Counted from the first letter of the stretch, positions 13,500 through 23,338 are shown. The stretch is DNA of 64,000 nt from Bacteroidaceae bacterium (GCA_021768245.1 JAETNO010000001.1:124001-188000), one strand, 5' to 3'. The notes: generated by a model not told the origin, from the sequence alone. Made by a program: numbers and translations.

Positions 13500-13554
13500 A
13501 AAACCGGCCCTCGGGTTTCCGAGGATTGACCTTAGCCACTCAAGGGCCGGTTTT
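13500..13554 (-). terminator. tuf terminator
   Basis: A 12-pair outer stem AAAACCGGCCCT/AGGGCCGGTTTT encloses a smaller hairpin CCTCGG/CCGAGG. Read on the minus strand it ends in TTTT and lies between the tuf stop and tRNA-Trp. It probably stops part of the transcription from the tRNA-tuf promoter. Confidence 0.75.
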
Positions 13555-13619
13555 GGGTTTTATTCAGAGGTCAGCTTTACAGCCGGCCATGAACTTCTTT
13601 TGTTTCCGGAGCAGGGGTA

Positions 13620-14804
13620 TTACTCGAGGATTTCGGTAATCTGACCTGAACCAACGGTGCGGCCGCCTTCACGGATAGCGAAACGGAGACCTGCGTCGCA
13701 AGCTACCGGGTTGATGAGCTCAACGTTGATTTCAACGTGGTCACCAGGCATTACCATTTCTACGCCCTCGGGAAGAGTGATTTCACCGGTTACGTCAAGC
13801 GTACGGATGTAGAACTGGGGACGGTAGTGGTTGTGGAACGGAGTGTGACGGCCACCTTCCTCTTTCTTGAGGATGTAGACAGAAGCTTTGAACTTGCTGT
13901 GGGGCTTAACAACTCCAGGATGGCAGATAACCATACCACGCTTGATATCTTTCTTGTCGATACCGCGGAGAAGGAGACCTACGTTGTCACCGGCTTCGCC
14001 CTGATCGAGGAGCTTGCGGAACATTTCAACGCCGGTTACAACCGACTTCATGTCTGCGCCAAGACCCATAATCTGAACTTCGTCACCGACCTTCACGATA
14101 CCAGTTTCGATACGACCGGTAGCAACTGTACCACGACCGGTGATTGAGAACACGTCCTCAACAGGCATAAGGAAAGGTTTGTCGATATCGCGGGGAGGCA
14201 GGGGAATCCAGTTGTCGACAGCGTCCATGAGCTCCATAACTTTCTCTTCCCACTGGGGTTCGCCGTTGAGGGCGCCGAGAGCTGAGCCACGGATGATAGG
14301 AGTTTCGTCACCGTCATATTCGTAAGTCGAAAGAAGGTCGCGCATTTCCATCTCAACGAGGTCGAACATTTCTTCATCGTCAACCATGTCACACTTGTTG
14401 AGGAACACAACGAGACGGGGAACGTTCACCTGACGGGCGAGAAGGATGTGCTCGCGGGTCTGGGGCATAGGACCGTCAGTTGCAGCAACCACGATGATTG
14501 CACCGTCCATCTGAGCGGCACCGGTAACCATGTTCTTAACGTAGTCAGCGTGTCCCGGGCAGTCTACGTGAGCGTAGTGACGGTTAGCTGTTTCATATTC
14601 TACGTGTGCGGTGTTGATTGTGATACCACGTTCCTTTTCCTCGGGAGCGTTGTCAATCTGGTCGAATGACTTAACTTCAGAGAGGCCCTTCTTTGCCAAT
14701 ACAGTGGTGATGGCAGCGGTCAGAGTGGTTTTACCGTGGTCAACGTGACCGATGGTACCGATGTTAACATGCGGTTTGGTTCTTTCGAATTTCTCTTTAG
14801 CCAT
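13620..14804 (-). CDS. tuf: elongation factor Tu
   Basis: The 394-residue protein has the complete EF-Tu pattern: P-loop GHVDHGKTT near residue 19, DCPGHADYVKNM (G3), NKCDMVDDEE (G4), and the C-terminal domain ending in GSGQITEILE. It delivers aminoacyl-tRNA to the ribosome. It follows a four-tRNA cluster, the arrangement known as thrU-tyrU-glyT-thrT-tufB in E. coli, and is followed by a strong terminator. Confidence 0.99.
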   Translation of the reverse strand: MAKEKFERTKPHVNIGTIGHVDHGKTTLTAAITTVLAKKGLSEVKSFDQIDNAPEEKERGITINTAHVEYETANRHYAHVDCPGHADYVKNMVTGAAQMDGAIIVVAATDGPMPQTREHILLARQVNVPRLVVFLNKCDMVDDEEMFDLVEMEMRDLLSTYEYDGDETPIIRGSALGALNGEPQWEEKVMELMDAVDNWIPLPPRDIDKPFLMPVEDVFSITGRGTVATGRIETGIVKVGDEVQIMGLGADMKSVVTGVEMFRKLLDQGEAGDNVGLLLRGIDKKDIKRGMVICHPGVVKPHSKFKASVYILKKEEGGRHTPFHNHYRPQFYIRTLDVTGEITLPEGVEMVMPGDHVEINVELINPVACDAGLRFAIREGGRTVGSGQITEILE

Positions 14805-14904
14805 AACTTTGCTATTATTTTTTGATTAAATGATTGACTTTTCTAACAAGACGCCACGATAGCGTAAGCGCACTATCGGGGCTGTCATTTTTTAGATTGG
14901 TTTG

Positions 14905-14976
<72 letters not shown>

Positions 14977-14989
14977 GGTATGTGATTAG

Positions 14990-15062
14990 AGCGGAAGACG
15001 AGGCTCAAACTCGCGACCCTCAGCTTGGAAGGCTGATGCTCTATCAACTGAGCTACTTCCGC
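14990..15062 (-). tRNA. trnG: tRNA-Gly (UCC)
   Basis: A 73-nt cloverleaf with acceptor GCGGAAG/CTTCCGC, anticodon stem TCAGC/GCTGA and loop CTTCCAA (anticodon TCC, reads GGA/GGG). It is the third tRNA of the cluster, 13 nt from the next one. Confidence 0.96.
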
Positions 15063-15075
15063 ATTTGGATTTTTG

Positions 15076-15158
15076 TGGGCGAAGATGGATTCGAACCACC
15101 GAAGGTATAAACCAGCAGATTTACAGTCTGCCCCATTTGGCCACTCTGGTATTCGCCC
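15076..15158 (-). tRNA. trnY: tRNA-Tyr (GUA)
   Basis: An 83-nt class II tRNA with a long variable arm, acceptor GGGCGAA/TTCGCCC, anticodon stem GCAGA/TCTGC, loop CTGTAAA (anticodon GTA) and discriminator A. It is the second tRNA of the cluster. Confidence 0.97.
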
Positions 15159-15211
15159 TTTATCCACGACCGGGAACCAAAAGACAGTTCCGGCCGTTAT
15201 TAGTTTCGTTG

Positions 15212-15285
15212 AGCCTCTTGTCGGATTCGAACCAACGACCCCGAGATTACAAATCACGTGCTCTGGCCAACTGAGCTAAAGAGGC
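15212..15285 (-). tRNA. trnT: tRNA-Thr (UGU)
   Basis: A 74-nt cloverleaf with acceptor GCCTCTT/AAGAGGC, anticodon loop TTTGTAA (anticodon TGT, reads ACA/ACG) and T-arm loop TTCGAAT. The anticodon stem CGTGA/TCTCG holds one U-U mismatch. It is the first gene of the tRNA-tuf transcript. Confidence 0.95.
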
Positions 15286-15339
15286 AACAAGTTAATTGTT
15301 CGCTCGCTTTTATCGAGGGCTTTCCTCTCAAAAGCGATG

Positions 15340-15371
15340 CAAAATTAGTGCAAATATTTCTATCATGCAAA
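15340..15371 (-). promoter_or_regulatory. promoter of the tRNA-tuf transcript
   Basis: On the minus strand TTTG (15371-15368), a 20-nt gap and TAATTTTG (15347-15340) form a near-ideal Bacteroidetes housekeeping promoter about 55 nt ahead of the first tRNA. The start of the transcript can form a stem TCGCTTTT/AAAAGCGA. It likely drives the whole tRNA-tuf unit and part of the ribosomal block. Confidence 0.8.
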
Positions 15372-15453
15372 TATTTTCACTTTTTTTTGCTATAAATTTA
15401 ATCCATAATCGCAGTCAATCCCGCACTATCCGCGACTAACACCTTATATAAGA

Positions 15454-15482
15454 GCGGACTTAGCCTTGAAAGCCAAGTCCGC
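15454..15482 (-). terminator. terminator of the esterase gene
   Basis: GCGGACTT pairs with AAGTCCGC around a 13-nt loop, 23 nt beyond the stop of the esterase-like gene. The run after it on the minus strand is only moderately T-rich, so termination may be partial. Confidence 0.6.
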
Positions 15483-15505
15483 ACTGCAATTCTATTCCAT
15501 TATCC

Positions 15506-16810
15506 TTATTTTAGATGCGACTTAATCCAGTCGTAATGTCCGCGCTCGGTTGACACCGTTGTCCAATGTTCGTTGATAGGGGTCAACAAGGCCTCCTTGG
15601 GAGCGGTAATCACATTATAGACCTCATAGCTGGTGGTCGGAGGGCATGTGTTGTCGTTATAGCCCCAAGTCATTCTGACAGGACATTTCAGATGGCGGGC
15701 GAAATTGACCACATCGTAATAGGCAAGCGTATTGACCATAGCAGGAGTAGCCTCTGCGGGATTCTTACGGAAATGATGGGGATAGCCGCCGGCCTTGTCG
15801 CCAAGATACCCCGCCATATCGCTTAGGGCAGGGTGATTAGCCACGCAGCCATTGACCCTCTCGTCAAGCATCGCAGTTGTGATGGCCAATGCGCCTCCCT
15901 GCGACCCGCCCTGCATGAAAAGGTTCTTTCCGTCCCATTCCGGGAGCGAGGTGAGGAAATCGAGGAAACGCCTGCAGCCGAGATACACCTCCTTCATATA
16001 GTAATCATCTGGATTCTCAAGGCCGAATTTCAGGTAGTCGCCCTTCACCTTCCGCTCGGCCGCAAATTCAGCCTCGCTAAGCTCAGGGTGGAGCCCGTGG
16101 ATTTCCGTCTCAAGACGTATCATCCCCCCTTCACCGTAATAGCGGTGAATCATCGGATCTTTTATCGTCTTCACCCCTGCTCCGGGAGGAGTCAGGACTG
16201 CCGGATACTTTCCGCCACCCTTAGGTATGAAAAGATAGCCGTACATCGCACGCCCCTTGTCATTGAGCTGCAGCTTCACGAGCTGGCAGGTCATTTTGTC
16301 GGTAGTATACTTCTCTACCGGTTCAAGCGTATAGCTCAAAGGATATTTCTTATCCTCGGCCACGGCCTTTTCCCAGAATTCCACGAAATCCGCGGGTTCC
16401 TCTACATAAGGCTGAAGCCTCTCGGGTGAGAATCCAACTTTCACATGATGGTTTATCTTCCGGTCGCCCACCATGGCCGACAGACGCAGGTCGCGGAATC
16501 CCGGCTTGGTCATGGTGCCGATGTTGATTCTCCCTTTTCCCGAAGAATCGAGGGTCAGCTCCCCTGCCGTATCAGCAGCGAGCATGTCAGGGCCGATTTC
16601 ATAAGTCACCTTCATCCCTGCTGCCGGAATCCCGTAGCGGTAAAGCTCGATGGAGATTGTCGCGCTGTCGCCGGTCTCATAGAGCCAGTCGCTATGGTCA
16701 GGATTGGTGACCCACAGCAAATCACTGCGCGATGGATAGTTTTCTCCCCTCGCAAACGCTCCCGCGAGCGCGCATAATATAATTAAGGTGGTAAGACGGA
16801 TTTTTTTCAT
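15506..16810 (-). CDS. acetyl-xylan-esterase-like alpha/beta hydrolase
   Basis: The 434-residue protein has a signal peptide (MKKIRLTTLIILCALAGAFA) and a C-terminal alpha/beta hydrolase domain of the AXE1/cephalosporin C deacetylase type. The predicted triad is Ser303 in GGSQGG, Asp386 in WGYNDNTCPP and His425 in ERGHYDW. The N-terminal 130 residues look like a beta-sandwich module. It probably removes acetyl groups from plant polysaccharides in the periplasm or at the cell surface. It is a single gene with its own promoter, divergent from the TPR gene, and lies near a GH28 pectinase gene, which suggests use on pectin or xylan. The exact substrate is unknown. Confidence 0.85.
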   Translation of the reverse strand: MKKIRLTTLIILCALAGAFARGENYPSRSDLLWVTNPDHSDWLYETGDSATISIELYRYGIPAAGMKVTYEIGPDMLAADTAGELTLDSSGKGRINIGTMTKPGFRDLRLSAMVGDRKINHHVKVGFSPERLQPYVEEPADFVEFWEKAVAEDKKYPLSYTLEPVEKYTTDKMTCQLVKLQLNDKGRAMYGYLFIPKGGGKYPAVLTPPGAGVKTIKDPMIHRYYGEGGMIRLETEIHGLHPELSEAEFAAERKVKGDYLKFGLENPDDYYMKEVYLGCRRFLDFLTSLPEWDGKNLFMQGGSQGGALAITTAMLDERVNGCVANHPALSDMAGYLGDKAGGYPHHFRKNPAEATPAMVNTLAYYDVVNFARHLKCPVRMTWGYNDNTCPPTTSYEVYNVITAPKEALLTPINEHWTTVSTERGHYDWIKSHLK

Positions 16811-16849
16811 GGTATATCTATTTTTTTATTGATTCGGACTGTCGACGTG

Positions 16850-16857
16850 CAAAATTA
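16850..16857 (-). promoter_or_regulatory. -7 box for the esterase gene
   Basis: On the minus strand TAATTTTG matches TAnnTTTG and lies 40 nt before the ATG at 16810. No TTG was found at the ideal distance, so the site may need an activator. Confidence 0.5.
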
Positions 16858-16913
16858 ATGAATTTTCCGTCCACTTTCATCTTCGAGGTGCATGATTATT
16901 CCTCAAAAGGTCG

Positions 16914-16921
16914 TAATTTTG
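16914..16921 (+). promoter_or_regulatory. -7 box for the TPR gene
   Basis: TAATTTTG matches TAnnTTTG and lies 48 nt before the ATG at 16969. This placement argues against the longer frame that begins at 16858, which would start upstream of the promoter. Confidence 0.55.
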
Positions 16922-16968
16922 CGGTAGACATTATCTCTCCACGTTTTCAAGCCAGTCACATTTCATTT

Positions 16969-19965
16969 ATGAAACGCCATCTCATATTCACAGCCCTGTG
17001 CTGCATGGCCTCCGGCCTCACCAATGCCCAAGTGAACCGCCCCGATGCCCAGGGCTACCTCGACCGTGGCATCTTTATGTACGAGGACCGCAACTACGAG
17101 GGTTGCATCGACCAGCTCGGTCGTCTCCACGCCCTCCCCGCCACACCCGAACAAACCGAACAGGCCCTTTACTACCTTGGCCTTGCCACCCAGGGCCTCG
17201 GCGACGATGAAGCCCTCGGGCTGTTTCAGAAGTTCCTCGAGCTCTATCCGGTCTCCCCGCTGCGCGCCGACGTGGCCATGTCGATTGGCGATTTCCATTT
17301 CAACCGCGCCAACTATGCAAAGGCCCTCGAAGAATATGCCACTGTCAATCCGATGGCACTCAACTCCTCGCGTTGCGACGACATGACCTACCGCTCGGCC
17401 TACAGCTATATGATGCTCAATGAATTCGCCACGGCTGCAAGTCAGTTCCGCACACTCCAGAGCAATCCCGAATATGGCAACGCGTCCCGTTTCTATCTCG
17501 GCTATATCGCATATGCCGGCAAGGACTACCCCCTTGCCCTGCAATACTTCCGCAGCGTCGACACCTCGCGCGAACCGGGCAACGCGGCCCCTTACTATGA
17601 AGCCCAGATAGCTTTTGCCCAAGGCAATTTCGACCGCTCGCTCCAAATTTCACGCACGCTTCTTAAAAACGGTTCACTGCCGAAGTTCACCGCAGAGTGC
17701 AACCGCCTCGCCGGCGAATCGCTCTACAATCTCGGCAACGAATCCGAGGCCATCCCCTATCTGTGGAAATACTGCGCCGAGGCTTCTGACCCGCAACCGT
17801 CGGCATTCTACATTCTCGGCGTCAACGAATATCGCCGTGGCGACTATGACGCCGCAATCAAGCTTCTACAGCAGGCCATCGGTACCCGCTCGGCCATGGA
17901 GCAGAGTGCCTATCTTTTCCTCGGGCAGGCCTATCTCAAACGTGGCGACAACAACTCCGCCCTGATGGCATTTGAAAACGCCTACCGCGCCGACTACGAC
18001 CGCGAAGTCCGTGAGACAGCTTTCTATAATTATGCCGTCGCCCGCATGGACGGAGGCCGCGTGCCTTTCGGTAATTCAGTCGCACTTCTTGAAAACTTCT
18101 TGAAGGAATATCCAAATTCCGTCTACAGCGCCGATGTGCAGCGCTATATCGTCAACGGCTACATGACCGACAACGACTATGAAAGCGCTCTCGCGGCAAT
18201 CGACAAAATCAGCAGCCCCACTCCCGAACTGCTGCAGGCCAAACAAAGAGTACTCCTCGTGCTCGGCTCCCGTGAGTTCTCGGCAGGCAAGGTATCGCAG
18301 GCCATCACTCACCTCACTCAGGCCAAGCGGCTCGCCGCAAAAGACAATCCCTCCATCTCACGCCAATGCGACCTCTGGCTCGGCGACTGCTACTACACAC
18401 GTGGCAACTACGACGAGGCAGCCGACTGCTATCGCTCCTTCCTCACGTCCGCGCCCAAGTCTGACCGTGAGAACCGCGCCATAGCCTCCTACGACCTTGC
18501 CTACACCCGCTTTTCCCAGGAGCGTTACGGCGAAGCCCTGACCGACTTCCGCGATGCGGTCTCCATTATCGGACAGGGCACTAAAGGCTTACCTTCAAAT
18601 CTCCTCGCCGACTGCCACAACCGAATGGCCGACTGCCACTACTACGCCTCCGATTTCGCAGCCGCAGCCGAAGAATACAACAAGGCTCTCAGTCTCAACC
18701 CCGAGTCTGGAGACTATGCCCTCTATCAACTGGCAATCATGAAAGGTCTCCGCAAGGACTACAATGGAAAAATCGAAAGCATCGACGAACTGATTGAACG
18801 CTTCCCCTCATCAGGCCTGATACCATCCGCCCTCCTCGAAAAAGCTGAAAGCCAGTCGGCACTCGACCGCACCGATCGTGCAGTAGCCACCTACCGCCAG
18901 CTTGTGCAGCAATATCCCAACACCGCTCCCGGACGTAACGGCTATCTGCAACTCGCTATCACCTACATCAATCAAGGAGAACGCGCCAAGGGTATAGACA
19001 CATATAAGAAAGTTATATACACATTCCCGACGAGCGAAGAGGCACGCATAGCAGCCGACGACCTCAAGCAGCTCTATGCAGCCGACGGCAAACTGCCGGA
19101 ATTCGTGGCCTTCATAAACTCCGTTCCCAACGCCCCGCGCTATGAGGCCTCCGACCTTGAGAAACTCGCTTTCCAGGCCGCCGAAAACGATTATATAAAT
19201 TCCGGCGCGACAGCCAAGCTAAGCGCATACCTCAAGGACTATCCCAACGGTGCCGACATAGCGCAGGCCACATACTATTTAGCCGATGCCGCCTGGAATT
19301 CAGGTAAGGCCGCCGAAGCCCAGGGCTACGCGATGCAGGTGCTCCTCACCCACCCTGATTCTGAAGTGGCCGAGGACGCCATGCTCATAAAAGGCGCAGC
19401 CGAAAGCTCTCTCGGCAAGACGGAAATCGCCTATTCAACCTACAAGGAACTCGAAAGCCGTGCATCCGGCTCAAACATGCTCCGCGAGGCCCGTCTCGGC
19501 CTCATGCGCACAGCCGCTGACCTCGGAAAATATGCCGACGTGGTCAATACCGCCGACAAACTCCTTGCATCAACAGCTTCCAACGCTTCTACCGACATGA
19601 ATGAAATCAAATTCATGCGCGGAGTCGCCAACAACGCCCTCGGAAACTTCGACCGCGCATATGCCGACTGGGAGGAACTCGCGGCAAACACCTCTGACAT
19701 CTATGGTGCGAAAAGCGCCTACTACATGGGAAGCTCCCAGCTTGAGCGCAACAGAATCAAGGAAGCCAAAGCCACAGCCGACAGACTGATTTCGTCTGAC
19801 ACTCCCCACCAGTACTGGCTTGCCCGAGGATTCATACTCTACAGCGACATCCTCCGCAAGGAGGGCAACAAGTTCGAAGCCGACGAATATCTGAAGTCCC
19901 TGCGGGCGAACTATCCCGGCACGGAGGCCGACATCTTCCAGATGATTGACTCCCGCCTGCAGTAA
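16969..19965 (+). CDS. large periplasmic TPR protein
   Basis: From 16969 the protein has 998 residues with a signal peptide ending SGLTNA-Q. The rest is an almost unbroken series of tetratricopeptide helix pairs, e.g. AEQALYYLGLA-like, ALEEYATVNPMA, SAYLFLGQAYLKRGDNNSAL, CDLWLGDCYYTRGNYDEAA. TPR arrays bind other proteins, so it is probably a periplasmic scaffold. A TPR gene followed by an outer-membrane barrel gene is a recurring pair in Bacteroidetes, and here the two are 47 nt apart in one direction. No enzyme domain is seen. Its partner and function are unknown. Confidence 0.9.
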   Translation: MKRHLIFTALCCMASGLTNAQVNRPDAQGYLDRGIFMYEDRNYEGCIDQLGRLHALPATPEQTEQALYYLGLATQGLGDDEALGLFQKFLELYPVSPLRADVAMSIGDFHFNRANYAKALEEYATVNPMALNSSRCDDMTYRSAYSYMMLNEFATAASQFRTLQSNPEYGNASRFYLGYIAYAGKDYPLALQYFRSVDTSREPGNAAPYYEAQIAFAQGNFDRSLQISRTLLKNGSLPKFTAECNRLAGESLYNLGNESEAIPYLWKYCAEASDPQPSAFYILGVNEYRRGDYDAAIKLLQQAIGTRSAMEQSAYLFLGQAYLKRGDNNSALMAFENAYRADYDREVRETAFYNYAVARMDGGRVPFGNSVALLENFLKEYPNSVYSADVQRYIVNGYMTDNDYESALAAIDKISSPTPELLQAKQRVLLVLGSREFSAGKVSQAITHLTQAKRLAAKDNPSISRQCDLWLGDCYYTRGNYDEAADCYRSFLTSAPKSDRENRAIASYDLAYTRFSQERYGEALTDFRDAVSIIGQGTKGLPSNLLADCHNRMADCHYYASDFAAAAEEYNKALSLNPESGDYALYQLAIMKGLRKDYNGKIESIDELIERFPSSGLIPSALLEKAESQSALDRTDRAVATYRQLVQQYPNTAPGRNGYLQLAITYINQGERAKGIDTYKKVIYTFPTSEEARIAADDLKQLYAADGKLPEFVAFINSVPNAPRYEASDLEKLAFQAAENDYINSGATAKLSAYLKDYPNGADIAQATYYLADAAWNSGKAAEAQGYAMQVLLTHPDSEVAEDAMLIKGAAESSLGKTEIAYSTYKELESRASGSNMLREARLGLMRTAADLGKYADVVNTADKLLASTASNASTDMNEIKFMRGVANNALGNFDRAYADWEELAANTSDIYGAKSAYYMGSSQLERNRIKEAKATADRLISSDTPHQYWLARGFILYSDILRKEGNKFEADEYLKSLRANYPGTEADIFQMIDSRLQ

Positions 19966-20012
19966 TCCCCGTCCTAACCTCCAATTCTCCATCCGTCCAT
20001 ATTTCAGCAATC

Positions 20013-21785
20013 ATGCCAATCATGAATATAAGAATCGCAAGCGTTTCCCTGGGCCTCATCCTCCCTCTCTGCACATTCGCCCAGGGTCTTCATAAGGAAA
20101 TAAATGTCGAACAGAAAATTGAGCCGGTCAAACGCGAGGCCGCACGTATCAACCTTCTCCCCTCGCTCCAACTTCCGCCCGTGGCACGCCCCCAGCTATC
20201 GTTCAGCGACAGAGTGGTGACAGCCCATGTGCCCAACACCATAAACACTCTCGACCCTGTGGCCTTCGGCGACAGGCTCTATGTCTCCCCCTACCGTGGA
20301 TATGTCGCTCTCGGCCTTGGCGCACCGCTTTTCAACGCCACATTCTCGGCTGGCTATCGCGCTATCGACAACGACAGGACGCGTCTCAGCCTCTGGAGCC
20401 AGTATGACGGCGACATCTACACGCAGACCATTCCCGTCACAGGAGGGCCTTCGTCAAGCGTAAAGAACTATTGGCGCGACCACACCGCCTCAATCGGGGC
20501 CGACATCCATCAGGCTGTCGGAAAGGAATCATTCATCGACGGAGGCCTTGACTACACCTATGCCTACCATACCGTGCCTATCGGCCATCTGTCATATGGT
20601 CAGAATGTCAGCCGGGTCAATGCCCGGGCCATTTTCTCATCCCATGAAGATGCGCTCGAATATTCCGCCGGCCTTCGCTACCGTCACTTCGGTTTCTATC
20701 ATCTAAGTGCTCCTGCAGGCTACAAGTATATCTACGACAAAGCCCCTTATTCCACCGTGCGACAGAACATCTTTGGAGCAAGCATCACCACAAAACTTGC
20801 CGCCTCCGATGAATCATCGATCGGGCTCGACGTGGATGCCGACTTCCTCCGCACCGGGAAATCCCTGACCCCCGTATATCCCTTTAATGATAATATGGCC
20901 GTCAACGGAGACAAGACTACAGGCCTTGTTTCCATTACACCCCACTACGACTATTCGGCCTCTACCGTCCACGCACGCCTCGGTCTTCAGGCCGACCTGA
21001 GCGTAAACGACGGCAAATTCTTTCATATCGCCCCCGAAGTATCCCTCGCATGGACGCCATCGCAGATTGTCGGTTTCGAAGTGAAAGCCCATGGCGGTTC
21101 TTCGCTCAACAGCCTTTCAACCCTCTACGACATCACTCCCTATATAAGTTCATTCATGACCTACGGTCAGAGCCATATCCCATACGCCTTCGACGGACGC
21201 ATCACCGTTGGCCCCTTCCTCGGCGCCTATATTGAATTCTTCGGTGGTTATGCGAAAGCCAACGGCTGGCTCATGCCGACATACGTCCCGGCTACCCCCG
21301 GTGGAGCCATGTTCGACCGCGTCGACCTTTCGGCATGGCATTTCGGAGCAGCCATCGGCTACGACTACCGCAAGACCCTCTCAGCCCGCGTAAGCTACGA
21401 GACGGCACCCAACGACTACGACAAAAGTTTCTATGAATGGCGCGACCGTGCGAAGCATGTTGTAAACGCCGAGTTAAAGATCCGGCCAATTAAGCCGTTG
21501 CTTCTCTCCCTTGACTGGGAATTCCGTGCAGGACGCCGCATCTATTACACGGTTGTGACCGACCTCGACACCTCAATTCCTGACCATCCTCTGACGATTT
21601 ACACCAACGAGCCGACCTCTCTCGGCTGCGTCTCAAATCTCTCGCTCGGAGCAGGCTTCACGGTCACCGACCCCCTGACTATTTTCGCACGTGGCGAAAA
21701 TCTCCTCAACCGCCGCTTCTACCACCTCGGCGAACGCTACTCCCAGGGCACCACCTTCCTGATTGGAGCGTCATTGAAATTCTGA
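20013..21785 (+). CDS. outer-membrane beta-barrel protein, TonB-receptor-like
   Basis: The protein has 590 residues (587 if it starts at 20022) with a signal peptide ending CTFAQ. It lacks a recognisable plug domain; most of the sequence is alternating beta strands rich in aromatic residues, and it ends in a TonB-receptor-type last strand with FARGENLLNRRFY and a terminal Phe, as needed for BAM insertion. It follows the TPR gene closely and is probably co-expressed with it. Either it is a small, plugless relative of TonB-dependent receptors or a barrel that anchors the TPR partner. The cargo is unknown. Confidence 0.8.
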   Translation: MPIMNIRIASVSLGLILPLCTFAQGLHKEINVEQKIEPVKREAARINLLPSLQLPPVARPQLSFSDRVVTAHVPNTINTLDPVAFGDRLYVSPYRGYVALGLGAPLFNATFSAGYRAIDNDRTRLSLWSQYDGDIYTQTIPVTGGPSSSVKNYWRDHTASIGADIHQAVGKESFIDGGLDYTYAYHTVPIGHLSYGQNVSRVNARAIFSSHEDALEYSAGLRYRHFGFYHLSAPAGYKYIYDKAPYSTVRQNIFGASITTKLAASDESSIGLDVDADFLRTGKSLTPVYPFNDNMAVNGDKTTGLVSITPHYDYSASTVHARLGLQADLSVNDGKFFHIAPEVSLAWTPSQIVGFEVKAHGGSSLNSLSTLYDITPYISSFMTYGQSHIPYAFDGRITVGPFLGAYIEFFGGYAKANGWLMPTYVPATPGGAMFDRVDLSAWHFGAAIGYDYRKTLSARVSYETAPNDYDKSFYEWRDRAKHVVNAELKIRPIKPLLLSLDWEFRAGRRIYYTVVTDLDTSIPDHPLTIYTNEPTSLGCVSNLSLGAGFTVTDPLTIFARGENLLNRRFYHLGERYSQGTTFLIGASLKF

Positions 21786-21810
21786 TACAAAAGGACACCA
21801 AAACCGCCTC

Positions 21811-23217
21811 ATGAAAAGCCTGTTCATAAGCCTCCTGCTTTTGCTTTCCGCAAGCACCATTCACGCCGACTATAGCGACTGCTACAAAGACCTTCCCATC
21901 GGGATAAAAAAGGTCGAGACTTTCTCTGTCCCCTCTCTGACGGTCGACCTTAGCGACTTCGGGGCTGTGGGCGACGGTGTCACCCTTTCGACCGAAGCCT
22001 TCACCCGAGCCATCGACCATCTATCAGCCCGGGGCGGGGGACGGCTGAATGTCCCGCGCGGACTGTGGCTTACAGGCCCTTTCGAACTCCGCAGCAACAT
22101 CGAGCTCCATCTTGAACGCAACGCCATAGTGTTCTTCTCTCCCGATAAATCCCTCTATATCGACGACAGCCCCGGGGCTTATCGCGTCAAAGCCTGCATC
22201 AGCGCACGCGACTGCTCCAACATCATGATTACGGGCGAAGGCATCCTCGACGGCAACGGCGCGCAATGGCGTCCGGTGAAACGAGGCAAGGTCAGCGACG
22301 TAGAGTGGGGAAAATTCAAACAGATGGGAGGCGTGGAGCGCGCCGGCGGTTCTCTCTGGTATCCATGGCAACTCAAATCAGGCTATCCCGACATCGCCGA
22401 GACTCCTGAACGGCAGGAAAAGATGCGCAATGACCTTTTCCGTATCTTCAACTGCAAGAACGTGCTTCTTTCAGGAGTCACTTTTCAGAACGCCCCTAAA
22501 TTCCATGTCCATCCATTCAACTGTGTCAACGTAATAATCGACGGCATCACAGTCCGCTGTCCGTGGAACGCACAGAACGGCGATGCCATCGACCTCAGCG
22601 ACTGCCATCAGGCTCTTATCGTCAACTCAACCGTCGATGCGGGCGACGACGGTATCTGCCTCAAAAGCGGCGATTTCAAGAAAGATGCCCCGGTCAATGG
22701 CTGCGCCGACATCCTGATTCAGGACAACACCGTCTACCATGCCCATGGAGGATTCGTCATAGGCAGCGAGGACATCTGTGGCATGGACCGCATAGTAGTG
22801 CGCGACTGCACCTTCTCAGGCACGGACACCGGCCTGCGCTTCAAGAGCGGAATAGGCCGTGGAGGCAAGACCTCCGACATATACATCTCCGACATTATCA
22901 TGGCCGACATCAAGGACCAGGCAATCATCTTCCAATGCAACTATGTCAACCGCCCGGCAGGGTCTTCCGAAACCGACTCGCAACCGCAGACTGAAATCGT
23001 AAAAGTCCCGGAGTTTACCGATATCCATATCTCGGATGTAGTCTGTAGGGGTGCCTCCATCGGCATCTCAGCCCATGGAATAGAAGGATTCAACTGCGTC
23101 CACGATATCTCCATCTCGAACTCTACAATCGTCTACACTAAAAAAGGCAGCGACATCGACCCGTTGACCGCCGCCCTGACACTGACCGGCGTCCGGCTCA
23201 TCCCCGACCATAAATAA
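21811..23217 (+). CDS. glycoside hydrolase family 28 (polygalacturonase-like)
   Basis: The 468-residue protein has a signal peptide (ending IHA) and a right-handed beta-helix typical of GH28. The catalytic signatures are seen: NGDAID (256-261), GDD (278-280), HGG (312-314) and RFK (343-345, canonical R-I-K). FGAVGDG near residue 50 is the usual N-terminal motif. Such enzymes hydrolyse galacturonic acid links in pectin, mostly in the periplasm in Bacteroidetes. It starts 25 nt after the barrel gene, so the two are probably co-transcribed. No SusC/SusD pair is present nearby, so this is not a full polysaccharide utilisation locus. Confidence 0.93.
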   Translation: MKSLFISLLLLLSASTIHADYSDCYKDLPIGIKKVETFSVPSLTVDLSDFGAVGDGVTLSTEAFTRAIDHLSARGGGRLNVPRGLWLTGPFELRSNIELHLERNAIVFFSPDKSLYIDDSPGAYRVKACISARDCSNIMITGEGILDGNGAQWRPVKRGKVSDVEWGKFKQMGGVERAGGSLWYPWQLKSGYPDIAETPERQEKMRNDLFRIFNCKNVLLSGVTFQNAPKFHVHPFNCVNVIIDGITVRCPWNAQNGDAIDLSDCHQALIVNSTVDAGDDGICLKSGDFKKDAPVNGCADILIQDNTVYHAHGGFVIGSEDICGMDRIVVRDCTFSGTDTGLRFKSGIGRGGKTSDIYISDIIMADIKDQAIIFQCNYVNRPAGSSETDSQPQTEIVKVPEFTDIHISDVVCRGASIGISAHGIEGFNCVHDISISNSTIVYTKKGSDIDPLTAALTLTGVRLIPDHK

Positions 23218-23262
23218 AAAGCCACCCATCTAACATTTTGACATTAATAACATCTAAACACA

Positions 23263-23292
23263 TTGATAATTGATATTTATTTCGTAATTTTG
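23263..23292 (+). promoter_or_regulatory. promoter of the arginine operon
   Basis: TTG (23263-23265), a 19-nt gap and TAATTTTG (23285-23292) make a good Bacteroidetes promoter 46 nt before the first gene. No ARG-box-like palindrome was recognised near it. Confidence 0.7.
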
Positions 23293-23338
23293 CAGACATT
23301 TTTATATTTTTTCATATACATATATACTCAACAGTTAG

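Noticed and set aside
23263..23338. Arginine repressor operator ahead of the operon
   Set aside because: No ARG-box-like palindrome could be recognised near the promoter.
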